The notes under the pieces were generated by a model. The model was not told the DNA's origin. It saw nothing but the letters and a program-made list of their open reading frames with translations, and ran no database searches. A program made the translations under genes and the position numbers. From assembly GCF_050433225.1 (NCBI RefSeq), contig NZ_JBNPXQ010000002.1:372001-436000 (forward strand): a stretch of DNA of 64,000 nucleotides. The letters run 5' to 3'. This stretch comes from Sphingomonas_D zeicaulis (lineage in GTDB: Bacteria; Pseudomonadota; Alphaproteobacteria; Sphingomonadales; Sphingomonadaceae). Positions within the stretch are counted from its first letter, which is position 1. Each line of letters begins with the position of its first letter. Below, in pieces: positions 1 through 10,100 of this stretch.

Positions 1-1306
1 CGCGCGGGTTCCGGCCCTGGTCGCCGGCTTCCTTTTCCTGATGATCATCCCCCACACCTTCGCATTCTATGCGGGGCCGGTGCTGATCACCTCCTACCGC
101 CTGTTCATGATCCTCATCCTGCCGGTTCTGATCACCAAGGTGATCGCGCCGGACATGAAGTTCCACAAGTCGGATTGGCTGCTGCTCGGCTTTTCAGGCT
201 GGGCGTGCCTGTGCATCTTCCTGAACTATCCTTTCGGAGGCGCTATCGAGCGCGCCGGGCAGCTTCTGCTCGAGGTGACCTGCGCCTATTTCCTGGGACG
301 GGCCTGCTTCAAGTCACTCGACGACATCTATTCGATCCTGAACCCGCTGTTCCTGATCGTATTCATCGCTTTCGTCATCGCGATTCCTGAGGCGATCAGC
401 CATGAGAAGCCGTTGATCGAATATACCAGCCAGCTCACGGGCATCGCCCCCGGCTTCTATTCGGACGGCACCGACATCCGCATGGGTCTGCGCCGTGCGC
501 AGGCCTTCTTCGAGAATACGATCCTTTTCGGCCTGTTCTCGGCGACGCTGGTTTCGCTTCTGTGGTATATGGAGAAGCGACCGGCGGCGCGTATCGGCAA
601 GCTGCTGGTGGTGATCGGCGCGGTGCTGCTGTCGATGTCGACGACGCCGATCATCTCGATGATGACCCAGTTCGTGATGATCGGAATCGAAACGGCGACG
701 CGGCGCATCAAAAAGCGCCTCATCAATACCGTGGTGATCCTGTCGATCTTCGCACTGGCGGTGAACACCTTCACCAAATCCGGCATCATCGGCCTGGTGA
801 TCAACTATCTCGCGTTCAATCGCGCATCGAGTTACAACCGCATCCTGATCTGGGACTATGGCCTCATCAACATCTCGGCGCATCCGATCTTCGGCATGGT
901 GCCGGAATATTGGGTGCGCGCACCGTGGATGAAGGTGTCGATCGACAATTTCTGGATTTATAACGGGCTGCTGTCGGGCTATGTCGGCTGGGCGCTGACC
1001 GCGCTCACGCTGATCGTGACGATGTGGCTGTTCCTTGCCGTCCCCAAGCAGTTGCTCAGCACACGCCATCAGAATTTCCGCCTCGCCTGGACCTTCATCA
1101 TGCTGTCGTTCGCGCTGTGCGGGTTCTGCGGCACCTTCTACGGCAAGTTTCAGCCCTTCTATTATTTCCTGGTTGGCATGGGCGCTGCGGCCGTGCCGAT
1201 GTATCAGCGCTTTGCTGCAGAGCGGAAGAAAGAGCTGCAGGGACAGCAGCCGGCCCGTCGTCGACACCCGCCGCGTGGGCGGGCGCCGACGCCTGCGGCG
1301 GCTTAA
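1..1306 (+). CDS. Wzy-like O-antigen/exopolysaccharide polymerase (5' partial)
   Basis: The reading frame is open to the window edge, so the true start lies upstream; at least 434 residues are present. The protein is almost wholly hydrophobic, with about ten predicted membrane segments and a larger periplasmic stretch around the SYNRILIWDYG motif, where Wzy/O-antigen ligase-type proteins carry functional Arg residues. The tail is basic and proline-rich (RRHPPRGR). Such proteins join lipid-linked repeat units, or ligate them to an acceptor, at the periplasmic face of the inner membrane. Its place ahead of a pyruvyl transferase, a GT2 enzyme and an O-acyltransferase supports a role in exopolysaccharide synthesis. 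Polymerase versus ligase cannot be decided from sequence alone. Confidence 0.75.
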   Translation, partial: ARVPALVAGFLFLMIIPHTFAFYAGPVLITSYRLFMILILPVLITKVIAPDMKFHKSDWLLLGFSGWACLCIFLNYPFGGAIERAGQLLLEVTCAYFLGRACFKSLDDIYSILNPLFLIVFIAFVIAIPEAISHEKPLIEYTSQLTGIAPGFYSDGTDIRMGLRRAQAFFENTILFGLFSATLVSLLWYMEKRPAARIGKLLVVIGAVLLSMSTTPIISMMTQFVMIGIETATRRIKKRLINTVVILSIFALAVNTFTKSGIIGLVINYLAFNRASSYNRILIWDYGLINISAHPIFGMVPEYWVRAPWMKVSIDNFWIYNGLLSGYVGWALTALTLIVTMWLFLAVPKQLLSTRHQNFRLAWTFIMLSFALCGFCGTFYGKFQPFYYFLVGMGAAAVPMYQRFAAERKKELQGQQPARRRHPPRGRAPTPAAA

Positions 1307-1358
1307 GCAGCCGATCCCTGGCGCGAAATCGAGGGCAAACGATCTTTCAAAAAGTTTG

Positions 1359-1374
1359 TTTCGCAAGTGCGAAA
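1359..1374. promoter_or_regulatory. Palindrome TTTCGCA-AG-TGCGAAA
   Basis: A perfect inverted repeat with 7-bp arms and a 2-bp spacer lies 52 bp after the Wzy-like gene and 121 bp before the pyruvyl transferase start. The core TTCGCA-N2-TGCGAA recurs twice at the tandem sRNA-like units near 27.5-27.7 kb. It looks like an operator for a dimeric regulator and suggests an internal promoter within the polysaccharide cluster. The regulator is unknown. Confidence 0.5.
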
Positions 1375-1495
1375 TAAAACCTAATCCTGTACCCACAGCG
1401 TCGTTTGATTCGAGGAGGCGTGCCACGTCCTCCCGGATCGGATGGAAGGGCGCCGAGGTGTTGCAACGTTGCGCGATCAAGATCGGGAGAAGTGC

Positions 1496-2695
1496 ATGAC
1501 GACCGAACTCAAGCCGTATCACCTCGGCTTGTTGTGGCATTCGCTCGATTCCGAGAATCTCGGTATGGGCGCGCTCACCATCGGCAACACCAACCTCATC
1601 GCGAACGCGCTGGCGAAGCATGGACGCAAGCCGGTGCTGCACATCATCGGCGGCCTCGGCCGCATCGATTATGCCGATGAAAGCCCGTTCGAATCCGATT
1701 TCACCAACGTCGGCTACAAATCGCTGCTGACCCCGGGCTCGGACCTTCACCGCACGATCCAGAAGTGCGACATCTTCTTCGACATCGGCGGCGGCGACAG
1801 TTTCTCCGACATCTATCGATTGAAGCGTTTCGCGCTGATCATCGGATCTAAGTTCGCCGCCGCGCGCACGGGCAAGCCCTTGATCTTCAGTCCCCAGACG
1901 ATCGGGCCGTTCCTAACCAAGAAGGGCCGGATGGCGGCGCGGGCCTCGCTGCGCCGTGCCGAGACCGTGTTCGCGCGCGACGTGCCCTCTTTCGAGGTGC
2001 TGAAGGGGCTGGGGTTCGAGGATCGTTCGCGACTCACCACCGACGTCGCCTTCGCGCTGCCCTTCCAGAAGGCGGCCGACAAGAAGAGCCGTGATCTGAC
2101 GCAGGGGCCGATCAAGGTCGGCCTCAACGTTTCGGCGCTGCTCTATCGCCGCGACCTGCAGGTGGGCGACAAGATCGCGCTCAAGCTCGATTATCAGAAT
2201 CTTACCGACCGCATCATCACCCGGCTGGCCGAGGATCCGCGGTTCGACGTCTATCTGGTGCCGCACGTGCTCTCGCCCGAACTGCCGAACGAGGACGACC
2301 ACGCGGTCTCGATCGCGGTGCGGGAGAAATATCCGCACCTCAAGCTCGCGCCGCGTTTTACCGGGCCATGCGTGGCGAAGAGCTATATCGCAAATCTCGA
2401 CCTGCTGATCGGCGCGCGCATGCACGCGACGATCGCGGCGATCTCATCCGACACCGCCACCTTCCCGTTGGGCTATAGCCGCAAGTTTACCGGCCTGTTC
2501 GGCACGCTCGGCTATCCGCACCTGGGCGACATGACCAGCGAGGGCGAGGATGTGGTGATGGCGAAGCTTGAGGCCGTGCTCGCCGATGTTCCCGGCGCCA
2601 CCGCCGCGGCGACCGCGGCGAATGCCCGCGCCCAGACGATCCTTGATTCCTACCGCAACTATCTGGACGAACTGTTCGCGAAGGTCTTCGCATGA
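1496..2695 (+). CDS. Polysaccharide pyruvyl transferase family protein
   Basis: A 399-residue cytosolic protein of the WcaK/CsaB type, which transfers pyruvate from phosphoenolpyruvate to sugar residues of exopolysaccharides as a ketal. Visible motifs are NLGMGALTIGN near the N-terminus, FFDIGGGDSFSD (glycine-rich), FSPQTIGPF, and GARMHATIAAIS in the C-terminal half, all typical of PF04230. The ATG at 1496 is chosen because GGGAGAAG precedes it at good spacing; an in-frame ATG at 1442 would add an unlike extension. The stop overlaps the next start (ATGA), so translation of the two is probably coupled. The acceptor sugar cannot be predicted. Confidence 0.85.
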   Translation: MTTELKPYHLGLLWHSLDSENLGMGALTIGNTNLIANALAKHGRKPVLHIIGGLGRIDYADESPFESDFTNVGYKSLLTPGSDLHRTIQKCDIFFDIGGGDSFSDIYRLKRFALIIGSKFAAARTGKPLIFSPQTIGPFLTKKGRMAARASLRRAETVFARDVPSFEVLKGLGFEDRSRLTTDVAFALPFQKAADKKSRDLTQGPIKVGLNVSALLYRRDLQVGDKIALKLDYQNLTDRIITRLAEDPRFDVYLVPHVLSPELPNEDDHAVSIAVREKYPHLKLAPRFTGPCVAKSYIANLDLLIGARMHATIAAISSDTATFPLGYSRKFTGLFGTLGYPHLGDMTSEGEDVVMAKLEAVLADVPGATAAATAANARAQTILDSYRNYLDELFAKVFA

Positions 2696-3918
2696 TGGCA
2701 CGGCGCGTCGACCAGATCCGCGACGCCGGGCTGTGTTCGGGCTGCGGCCTGTGCGCGGGCGTAAGCGGCGGGCTGATCGAGATGGGCGAGACGGCGGACG
2801 GCTATCAGCGGCCGCGCGCCGTCGCGCCGCTGCCGGCGGCGGTAGCTGAACTTGTCGACACCGTCTGCCCCGGCCTCAACATCGACCGCGGCAATGCCGT
2901 GCGCGACGCGGATTATCATCCGGTCTGGGGCCCGATCATCGAGACCAAGCTCGGCTGGTCGACCGACAATGAATTGCGCCGCAATGCCTCGTCGGGGGGC
3001 GGCCTTTCGGGCGTGCTGGTGCACCTGATCGAGACCGGGCAGATCGATTATGTGGTGCAGACCGCGATGTCGGAGGAGTCGCCGGTCCGCAACGCGCTGA
3101 AGATCAGCACCGGCCGCGACGACATCTTCCAGAGCGCGGGATCGCGCTATGCGCCGTCCTCGCCGCTGGCCGACATCGCCGCGCGCCTCGACGCGCCTGG
3201 GCGGTTCGCCTTCGTCGGAAAGCCGTGCGACGTCGCCGGCCTCCGCAACCTCGCGCGCGTCGATCCGCGCGTGAACGAGAAGGTGCCCTATATGCTGGCG
3301 TTCATGTGCGCCGGCGTGCCGAGCTACAAGGGCACCGATGCGGTGCTGAAGGCGATGGGCGTGCCGCAGGGGGCCGAGGTCACATCCTTCCGCTTCCGCG
3401 GCGATGGCTGGCCGGGCTATGCCACCGCGGTGCTGGCGGACGGCAGCCGCTACCAGATGGATTACAACACCAGCTGGGGCACCATCCTCAACCGCTTCCT
3501 CCAGTTCCGCTGCAAGGTGTGCCCGGATGGCACCGGCGAGTTTGCCGACATCACCTTCGCCGATGGCTGGCATTGCGACGAGAAGGGCTATCCGTTGTTC
3601 GAGGAGACCGACGGCCGTAGTCTGGTGATCACGCGCACTCGCCGCGGCGCCGCGCTGTTCGACGAGGCCGAAGCCGCCGGCCGTGTCGCCAGCGAGCCGG
3701 TGCCGGTGCGCTCGATCCACCACATGCAGCCGTTCCAGGCGAAGCGTAAGGGGCTGGTCCTCTCGCGGCTCGCGGCGCTGGGCTCGGTCGGCCACCGGCC
3801 GCCACGCTTCCGTGGGCTCTCCTTGCCCAGAAATGCTCGTACGCTGGGCGCTGCGCAGAACGCGAAGAGCTATCTCGGCACGCTGCGCCGGCTGATGAAG
3901 AGGCGCAAGCCGGCATGA
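2692..3918 (+). CDS. FrhB/FdhB-like iron-sulfur flavoprotein of the exopolysaccharide cluster
   Basis: 408 residues matching the coenzyme F420 hydrogenase/dehydrogenase beta subunit family (N- and C-terminal FrhB_FdhB domains). Cys15, Cys18 and Cys21 (CSGCGLC) with Cys59 can bind one [4Fe-4S] cluster. Further cysteines lie at about 179, 206, 274, 277 and 295, and the family RNASSGGGLSG motif is at about 98-107. The family binds FAD and, in methanogens, F420. Relatives without hydrogenase partners occur in bacterial polysaccharide loci next to pyruvyl transferases, where the reaction is not well defined. It overlaps both neighbours by 4 bp (ATGA), tying it to capsule or EPS synthesis. A role in F420 hydrogenase itself is unlikely because no other hydrogenase gene is present. 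Confidence 0.8.
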   Translation: MMARRVDQIRDAGLCSGCGLCAGVSGGLIEMGETADGYQRPRAVAPLPAAVAELVDTVCPGLNIDRGNAVRDADYHPVWGPIIETKLGWSTDNELRRNASSGGGLSGVLVHLIETGQIDYVVQTAMSEESPVRNALKISTGRDDIFQSAGSRYAPSSPLADIAARLDAPGRFAFVGKPCDVAGLRNLARVDPRVNEKVPYMLAFMCAGVPSYKGTDAVLKAMGVPQGAEVTSFRFRGDGWPGYATAVLADGSRYQMDYNTSWGTILNRFLQFRCKVCPDGTGEFADITFADGWHCDEKGYPLFEETDGRSLVITRTRRGAALFDEAEAAGRVASEPVPVRSIHHMQPFQAKRKGLVLSRLAALGSVGHRPPRFRGLSLPRNARTLGAAQNAKSYLGTLRRLMKRRKPA

Positions 3919-4898
3919 CGCATGTCGCGGTGGTGATCGTCGGATATCGGAACGCCGGCGAGGTGCGCGATTGTATCGCCCAGCTCGGCCAGTCCACCCA
4001 CACCGATTTTTCGGTACATGTCTGCGAGAACGGCGGTTCGGCGGCCTTCCCGCCGCTGGTCGAGGCGGTCGCGGAGGTAACGGGCGAACTTGCGCGGACG
4101 CCCAACGGCGAACGGATGGTCGACCATCGCAGCGGACGCCTGCCCGGTGGCCAGCCGGTGGAACTGTACGATGCCGGCGCGAACCTCGGCTATGCGGGCG
4201 GTATCAATGTGTGCTTTGCGGCGGTCGCCGCCGAGGGACGCTATGATGCGGTGTGGATCCTCAACCCGGATACCGAGCCGCATACCGACGCTATGGACGC
4301 GCTGCGCCGTCACCAGCAAGCCGGGGGCTATGGCATCGTTGGCAGCCGCCTGGTGCGCACGCCCGCCGGCACCATCCAGCTTTACGGCGCACGCTGGCGC
4401 GCACTGATCGCGCGCGGCTTCAATATCGGCCTGGGCCAGGCGGCGGATCATCAGCCCGACGTGGCGGCGATCGAGCGTGACCTGGACTATGTGGCGGGCG
4501 CCAGCATGTATGCGCCGCGGGCCTATGTGGAAGAGGTCGGCCCCTTTGATGAGCGCTATTTCCTCTATTACGAGGAAACCGACTGGTGCTTCCGGCGCGG
4601 CAGCCACGCGCTGGGCTATGCGCATGAGTCGATCGTGCTGCATGCGCATGGCTCAACGATCGGCTCCAGCGTGTCGCGCAAGCACCGCTCGCCGCTCGCC
4701 GTCTATCTCGACGAGCGCAACAAGCTGCTGTTCACGCGGCGCTTCCGGCCCTCGCTCTACCCGGTCGTCGCGGCAACCACCTTGATGCTCACGGCGCAGT
4801 ATCTAAAGGCCCGCGCCTGGCGGAATTGGCAAATCGCGGTCGCCGGCTGGTGGGCAGGCATTCGCGGCGAGACCGGCCGACCCCAAAGATTCTCATAA
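3915..4898 (+). CDS. Glycosyltransferase family 2
   Basis: 327 residues with a GT-A fold of the rhamnosyltransferase-like GT2 type. VAVVIVGYRN starts the nucleotide-binding domain, GANLGYAGGINV follows, ILNPDTEP carries the DxD-like metal site, and GPFDERYFLYYEETDWCFR is the typical ED-containing acceptor region. HAHGSTIGSS lies near the C-terminus, followed by a hydrophobic or amphipathic segment. It would add one sugar to the lipid-linked repeat unit on the cytoplasmic side. The start overlaps the previous stop by 4 bp, and the next gene follows 18 bp downstream, consistent with one operon. Donor and acceptor sugars are unknown. Confidence 0.88.
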   Translation: MTHVAVVIVGYRNAGEVRDCIAQLGQSTHTDFSVHVCENGGSAAFPPLVEAVAEVTGELARTPNGERMVDHRSGRLPGGQPVELYDAGANLGYAGGINVCFAAVAAEGRYDAVWILNPDTEPHTDAMDALRRHQQAGGYGIVGSRLVRTPAGTIQLYGARWRALIARGFNIGLGQAADHQPDVAAIERDLDYVAGASMYAPRAYVEEVGPFDERYFLYYEETDWCFRRGSHALGYAHESIVLHAHGSTIGSSVSRKHRSPLAVYLDERNKLLFTRRFRPSLYPVVAATTLMLTAQYLKARAWRNWQIAVAGWWAGIRGETGRPQRFS

Positions 4899-4916
4899 CG
4901 CCGAGCGGAGGCCCGA

Positions 4917-6875
4917 TTGAAGTATCGCGCAGATATCGATGGCCTGCGTACGTTCGCGGTCGTGCCGGTGGTGCTGTTCCACGCGGGGCTCAGCGGCTTT
5001 TCCGGCGGCTTCGTCGGCGTCGACATCTTCTTCGTCATCTCGGGCTATCTGATCACACGCAGCCTGCTCGAAGATATCGGGCATGGCGGGCTTTCGATCC
5101 CGGCCTTTTATGAGCGGCGGATCCTGCGGCTCTACCCGGCGCTGTTCTTCACGCTGTTTTCGACCTTTGCGGCGGCGTGGCTGCTGTTCCCACCGATCGA
5201 CTTCTATCTCTACGCCAAAAGCCTCGTCGCGACGGTGTTCTTCGCGTCGAACATCCTGTTCTTCACCGAAGCCAACTATTTTGACGGCTCGGCCGAGCTC
5301 AAGCCGCTGCTCCACACCTGGTCGCTGGCGGTTGAGGAGCAGTTCTACATCTTCTTCCCCCTGATCCTCGCCTTCATAACCCGGTTCATGAACCGGTGGC
5401 GGGGCGCCGCGATCGCGGTGATCGGCGCGGTCTCGCTGGCGATCAGCGTCTGGGCGACGAGCAACGCGCCCACCTTCAACTTCTACCTGCCGATCACGCG
5501 CGCCTGGGAATTGCTGCTGGGATCGGCGCTGGCCATCGGCGCGGTGCCAGAGTTGCGCAGCGCCGCCGCGCGCAACGCGCTGGCGCTGCTCGGCCTCGTC
5601 CTCATCGTCGTGCCGGTATGGCTCTATTCGTCGGACACGCCCTTCCCAGGCCTCTCGGCGTTGGCGCCGACGCTGGGGGCGACGCTGCTGATCCACAGCG
5701 CGCAGGATACCGTCGTCGGGCGGATGCTGAGCCTCAAGCCGATCGTCTACATCGGCCGCATCTCCTACTCGCTCTACCTTTGGCACTGGCCGATCATCGT
5801 CTTCACGCGCTTCTATGAGCTGCAGCATCTTGGCCCGATCGCGACCTTCGGGGTGATCGCCGGGTCGTTCGTGATGGCGGCGATCTCGCTGCACTTCGTC
5901 GAGGCGCCGTTCCGTCGCAAGAACCGCTTCACCCGGCGGCAGGTGTTCCTGGCGGCGGCGGCGGGATCGAGCATGCTGGTGCTGCTGGGCGGGGCGGTGG
6001 TGCTGACGCAAGGCATGGAATTCCGCAATCCGGAAGCGGCACGCTTCACCCGCAGCGTCGCCGACGATCTTGCCCGCTTCCACGCCGCGCCCTGCCTGCG
6101 CACCGATGGCCGTGTACCCGCGCCCGGCGAATGCCTGCTCGGCGCGCCTGGCACGCCCAGCGTGGTGCTGTGGGGCGATTCGCATGCCGCGCAGCTCGCG
6201 CCTTCGCTCGATGCACTCGCGCGCCAGCGCGGCTTTACCGTGCAGCAGGTTACCAAGGCGGGCTGCGCGCCGATCCAGGCCGCATCCTACACGCCCTACA
6301 GCGAGCTGCGGCGCGACTGCCCGGCGTTCGGCCGCGCCGCGCTCGAACGGATCCTCACCGATCCGGCGATTCGTGTCGTGGTGATGGCAGGCCGGTGGGA
6401 CATGCTGGCAGCCGGCCATATCCGTGCGACCAGCCTCGGCGGCGCCGAAACCGTAGAGCAATCGCAGCGTCTCGCATCGGAGAGCCTGGAGACCACCGCA
6501 CGGCTGCTCAACGCCCGCGGTATCCGCGTGATCGTCGTCGACCAGATCCCGCTGCCGGAGGTGAACCCCTTCGTCTGCGTGCGCGCCGCGGTGTATAACG
6601 GCCTTGACCCCGCGCGCTGCGACACGTTCGAGGCACGGCATTCGCACGACGTGCAGGATCGCATCTCGCAGACCATCCTCGACCGCGTCGCCAAGGTCGG
6701 CGGCAATACCAGCATCCTCGACATGCGCGACGCGCTCTGTTCGGGCACGACCTGCCGGGCGCGCCTCAATGGCCAGCTCCTCTATATGGACGATGTCCAT
6801 CTCTCCCGGCTGGGCAGCGACGTTGTCGCGGCGCGGCTGCGGCCGGTACTGGCGGAGCGGCTTTCTCGGAACTGA
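4917..6875 (+). CDS. Acyltransferase-3/SGNH O-acetyltransferase (OafA/YrhL type)
   Basis: 652 residues in two parts. Residues about 1-350 are the multi-spanning acyltransferase-3 domain with DGLRTFAVVPVV, VDIFFVISGYLI and HTWSLAVEEQFY, containing the family's catalytic His and Arg/Glu motifs. After a tenth or eleventh membrane segment, residues about 400-650 form a periplasmic SGNH hydrolase-like domain with LWGDSHAAQ (nucleophile Ser) and DDVHLSRLG (Asp-His pair). Such proteins O-acetylate polysaccharides. The start is TTG at 4917, preceded by GAGCGGAGG at 4903-4911; no suitable ATG lies nearby. It ends the polysaccharide operon. Confidence 0.88.
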   Translation: MKYRADIDGLRTFAVVPVVLFHAGLSGFSGGFVGVDIFFVISGYLITRSLLEDIGHGGLSIPAFYERRILRLYPALFFTLFSTFAAAWLLFPPIDFYLYAKSLVATVFFASNILFFTEANYFDGSAELKPLLHTWSLAVEEQFYIFFPLILAFITRFMNRWRGAAIAVIGAVSLAISVWATSNAPTFNFYLPITRAWELLLGSALAIGAVPELRSAAARNALALLGLVLIVVPVWLYSSDTPFPGLSALAPTLGATLLIHSAQDTVVGRMLSLKPIVYIGRISYSLYLWHWPIIVFTRFYELQHLGPIATFGVIAGSFVMAAISLHFVEAPFRRKNRFTRRQVFLAAAAGSSMLVLLGGAVVLTQGMEFRNPEAARFTRSVADDLARFHAAPCLRTDGRVPAPGECLLGAPGTPSVVLWGDSHAAQLAPSLDALARQRGFTVQQVTKAGCAPIQAASYTPYSELRRDCPAFGRAALERILTDPAIRVVVMAGRWDMLAAGHIRATSLGGAETVEQSQRLASESLETTARLLNARGIRVIVVDQIPLPEVNPFVCVRAAVYNGLDPARCDTFEARHSHDVQDRISQTILDRVAKVGGNTSILDMRDALCSGTTCRARLNGQLLYMDDVHLSRLGSDVVAARLRPVLAERLSRN

Positions 6876-7118
6876 TTGCCGGAGGGCAGATGGGCCGCCT
6901 GCGCTGATGAGGCGCAGGGCGAAGCAGGGCATCTTGTTGGTCTTCGATCAGAGTACCAGCGGATGTGTCGATGCCGCAAAATGCTCGCTTGGCTCGCGGC
7001 GTCGCCCCGCCTTGTCTTTCTACCTGCGCAAGGAGTTAATCGCGCAGCTCCACTATTGAGCGGCAAACGCCGTAGTCTGGAAGGCGCAGATTTGATGGCG
7101 TGGGACTGGGTATATGAA

Positions 7119-7146
7119 GGCGGCGGCCGGACGACCGGCCGCCGTC
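7119..7146. terminator. Bidirectional GC-rich hairpin between acyltransferase and tamB
   Basis: GGCGGCCGG and CCGGCCGCC pair perfectly around the loop ACGA, with outer pairs extending the stem to about 12 bp. It sits 2 bp beyond the tamB stop and could end both convergent transcripts. No strong T-run follows on either strand. Confidence 0.55.
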
Positions 7147-7147
7147 C

Positions 7148-10100
7148 TCAATAGTCCTTCGAGTAGCGCAGGTTGACGTTGGAGCCGCCGAACGAGGCGG
7201 CCTGGCTGAGCAGGCTCAAGGTCTTCGACAGCGAAATTTCGAGCTGCGTGGCGGTAAAGCCGCGGGCGTCGGTGATGATCTCCACATAAATGTCATTGGA
7301 GATATACTGGCCCGCCGCAAGCGCGGTGCCGCGGCCCGCGGTCTTGTCCGCCCCCAGCACGCGCAACCGGTCGATGCCCGTCGCCGAGCGCAGCTTGCCA
7401 AGCGGGTTGAGCCCGCCACCGCCGCCGCCGCGCAGCGAGTTGAGCGCTGCCGCCAGCTGGATCGCCTGCGTCGGCGAAAGCGAGGTGACTGAGCTGCCGA
7501 ACAGCAGACGGGAGAGGACCTCATCCTGCGGCAAGGTCGGCGTCGAGGTGAAGGTGATCTGCGGGCTCTGCGCGCGACCACCGATGTTGATGATCGCCGA
7601 GACGCCCTCCACCGTCGTGCTCGCCGCGAGATCGAGCTCGGGGTCGGTCAGCGGGCCATTGAACCGCACCTCGCCGTTTTCGTCGAGGTCGAAGCGGCGA
7701 CCCGCGAAGCTGTAGGTGCCACGCACCACCTCGAGCTTGCCGACGATGCGCGGCGCATTGGCGGTGCCGGTCACCCGCATGTCGGCGGCCCATTCGGCTT
7801 CGAGCCCCATGCCGCTGACAAAGATCTCGTTGTCGGCTCGCATGCGCAGGTCGAGCTTGAAGTTGGTCGAGAACGCGCTGTCCTGCTGCACCTTGGCCGG
7901 ACCGGGCTTGTCGGTGCGGCGGCGCACGCCCTCCAGCTCGGCGACCTCGGCGGCGCCCTGCAACACGATCTGGTAGCGCGCATTGGGGATGTTGATCTGA
8001 CCGCTGATTGAGCCGCCATCAGGGCCGTTGAGCACCCGGATTTTTCCGCTGGCAGTCGCCCCAAGTGCATCGCTCCGGGCAAGCTGGGCGCGGTCGAGCG
8101 TTGCGGTCAGGTCGATGGGGAAGCTGCTTGCGGCATCAAGGCCGACATTGCCGCTTGCGCTAACGCTGCCCGTGCCGGCGCGGCCGGTGAGCGAGACCAG
8201 TTCCAGCCGCGATTGGGTGAAGCGACCATCGAGCGCGATGTTGGAGATCACCGTGCCGAACGTCTCATTCTCATAGCGCAACGTCTTGGCGCGCATCAGG
8301 CCGGTGATCGTCGGCTGCGACAGCCGGCCTCCGAAGTCGGCGGCGATGGCGATCGGGCCGGAGAGCGTCTGGCCGGAAATGCCGGTCAAGGTCCACAGCA
8401 CGTCCGCCGGACCCGAATAGCGGATCCCGCCGGAGAGCGGCGCGCCGAACAGCCGGTCCGAAAGACCCGCGCCCTCGCCGAGGGGGGCGAGCCGCGCCTG
8501 CATTCGGCCGACATTGTTGCCGCCGCGCCGGATCAGCGCGCGCAGGTCACCGCCATTGTCGTCGAGCGTGCCGAGGAAGGCGATATCGACCGGATCGGAA
8601 ACGACATAGGCCGCCGTCCGCGTGAAGCGGGCGATATCGAGCCGCGCCTTGACCGTCGGCACCGCGCCCGCCGCGACATAGTCGAGCGTGCCGCTCGCGC
8701 GCCCACCGAGGCCGAGCCCGGGCACGAATGCCTGCGCGATCGCGACGTCCATGTTGGCGAGGCGGGCATGCGCCTCCGTACGCGCGCCGAAGCGGCCGTT
8801 GAGGTCGACCTTGCCCTGCGGGATCACCAGGGTCGTCGGCGCCAGCACCCAGTCAGCGCCCTCCTTCGTGATGATCGCCGGCTTCGTCAGGCTGAACGCG
8901 ATGGTGTTGGCGCTGCCCTTCAGGTTGGCGACGATCCGGCTCGGCGTCATCGCCGCCTGGCCGGCCACGTTGAAGGGTACCCCGGCATTGCCGTTGGCGA
9001 CCAGCGCCAGCTTGCCGTTGCCATCGCGATAATCGATCCGGCCTTGCGCACGTTCGACGATCATCTCGCCCTGACGCACGTCGGCGAGCTGGAACGCGCC
9101 ATTCACCGAGGGACCGTTGGGCAGTACGATCGCGGTCGCGCGGACGCGGCCGCTGCCGATCGTGATCGGCGCGACGCCGGGGATGCTCGCGGCGTTCGCG
9201 GTCACATCGATATCGGCACGCTGGTTCGCGCCCGCGGCGGCGAGCACGATGCCGCCGTTGAGGCCGGAGCCCGCCAGCGTCAGCCGGCCGGCGAACGGCC
9301 CCGCGCGGGTCTGCTGGATGGTGCCGTTGAAGTCGACGCCGGCAAAGGTTGCGCGCTTGATGTCGACCGCAAGCAGTGTGCCGGTGCGGATCGTCACATC
9401 GGCGTTGAACGGGCCATAATCGGAATTGCCGCGGCCGACGACGGCATAACCGGCGGGCACGCCGCGCAACGTCGCCTGGATATCGCGCAGGCCGACGCCG
9501 AGCCCCGGCCGCGCGGCGCGCAGATTGACCAGCGGGCGTTCGAGCGTGCCGGAGGCGTTGACCGAAAGCGGGCCATATTCGCGTGAGACCGCGCGCGCAT
9601 CGAACGCGATCCGGCCGCTGTCGAGATTGTAACTGCCCTTGGCATCGGTGATGCGGAATCCAGGTGCGGTCATCCGCAGGCCGACCAGCGAGGCGGTGCC
9701 ATTCTCGTCGAAGCCGAAGCGCGCGATGGTGACGGCATCGCCGCCCAGCACGTTGGCCAGCGCTTCATTTTCAAGGCGCCGCGTGGTCGCGCGGAAGCTG
9801 CCGCGAATGCCGAAGCCGCCGGTCGCGCCCTGCACCAGTTCGGCATCGGTGACGAGGCTGAGCCGGCCGAGCCCGGCGATGCGGTAATCGTTCACCCGGC
9901 CCTTGATCGCGCCGGTATATTTCCCGTTGGCAATGTCGGCGAGGACGATCGCGGTCGCATCGATCTGCGAGGATTTAAGCTTGAGATTGTCCGACAGCAG
10001 CCGCCCGTCGGTGTAGGCGAGATCGCCGTTGATCGAGAGCTTTTCGAGCAGGCCGCCGGCGGCGGCGTTGAGCCCCGTCACACGCTGCGCCGTGGCGTTG

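Noticed and set aside
4893..6932. A 679-residue minus-strand frame opposite the acyltransferase gene
   Set aside because: Arg/Glu/Asp-rich with no domain; the plus-strand gene has clear acyltransferase and SGNH motifs.
6876..7147. Open frames between the acyltransferase and tamB genes
   Set aside because: They are continuations of shadow frames; apart from the hairpin nothing is recognised here.
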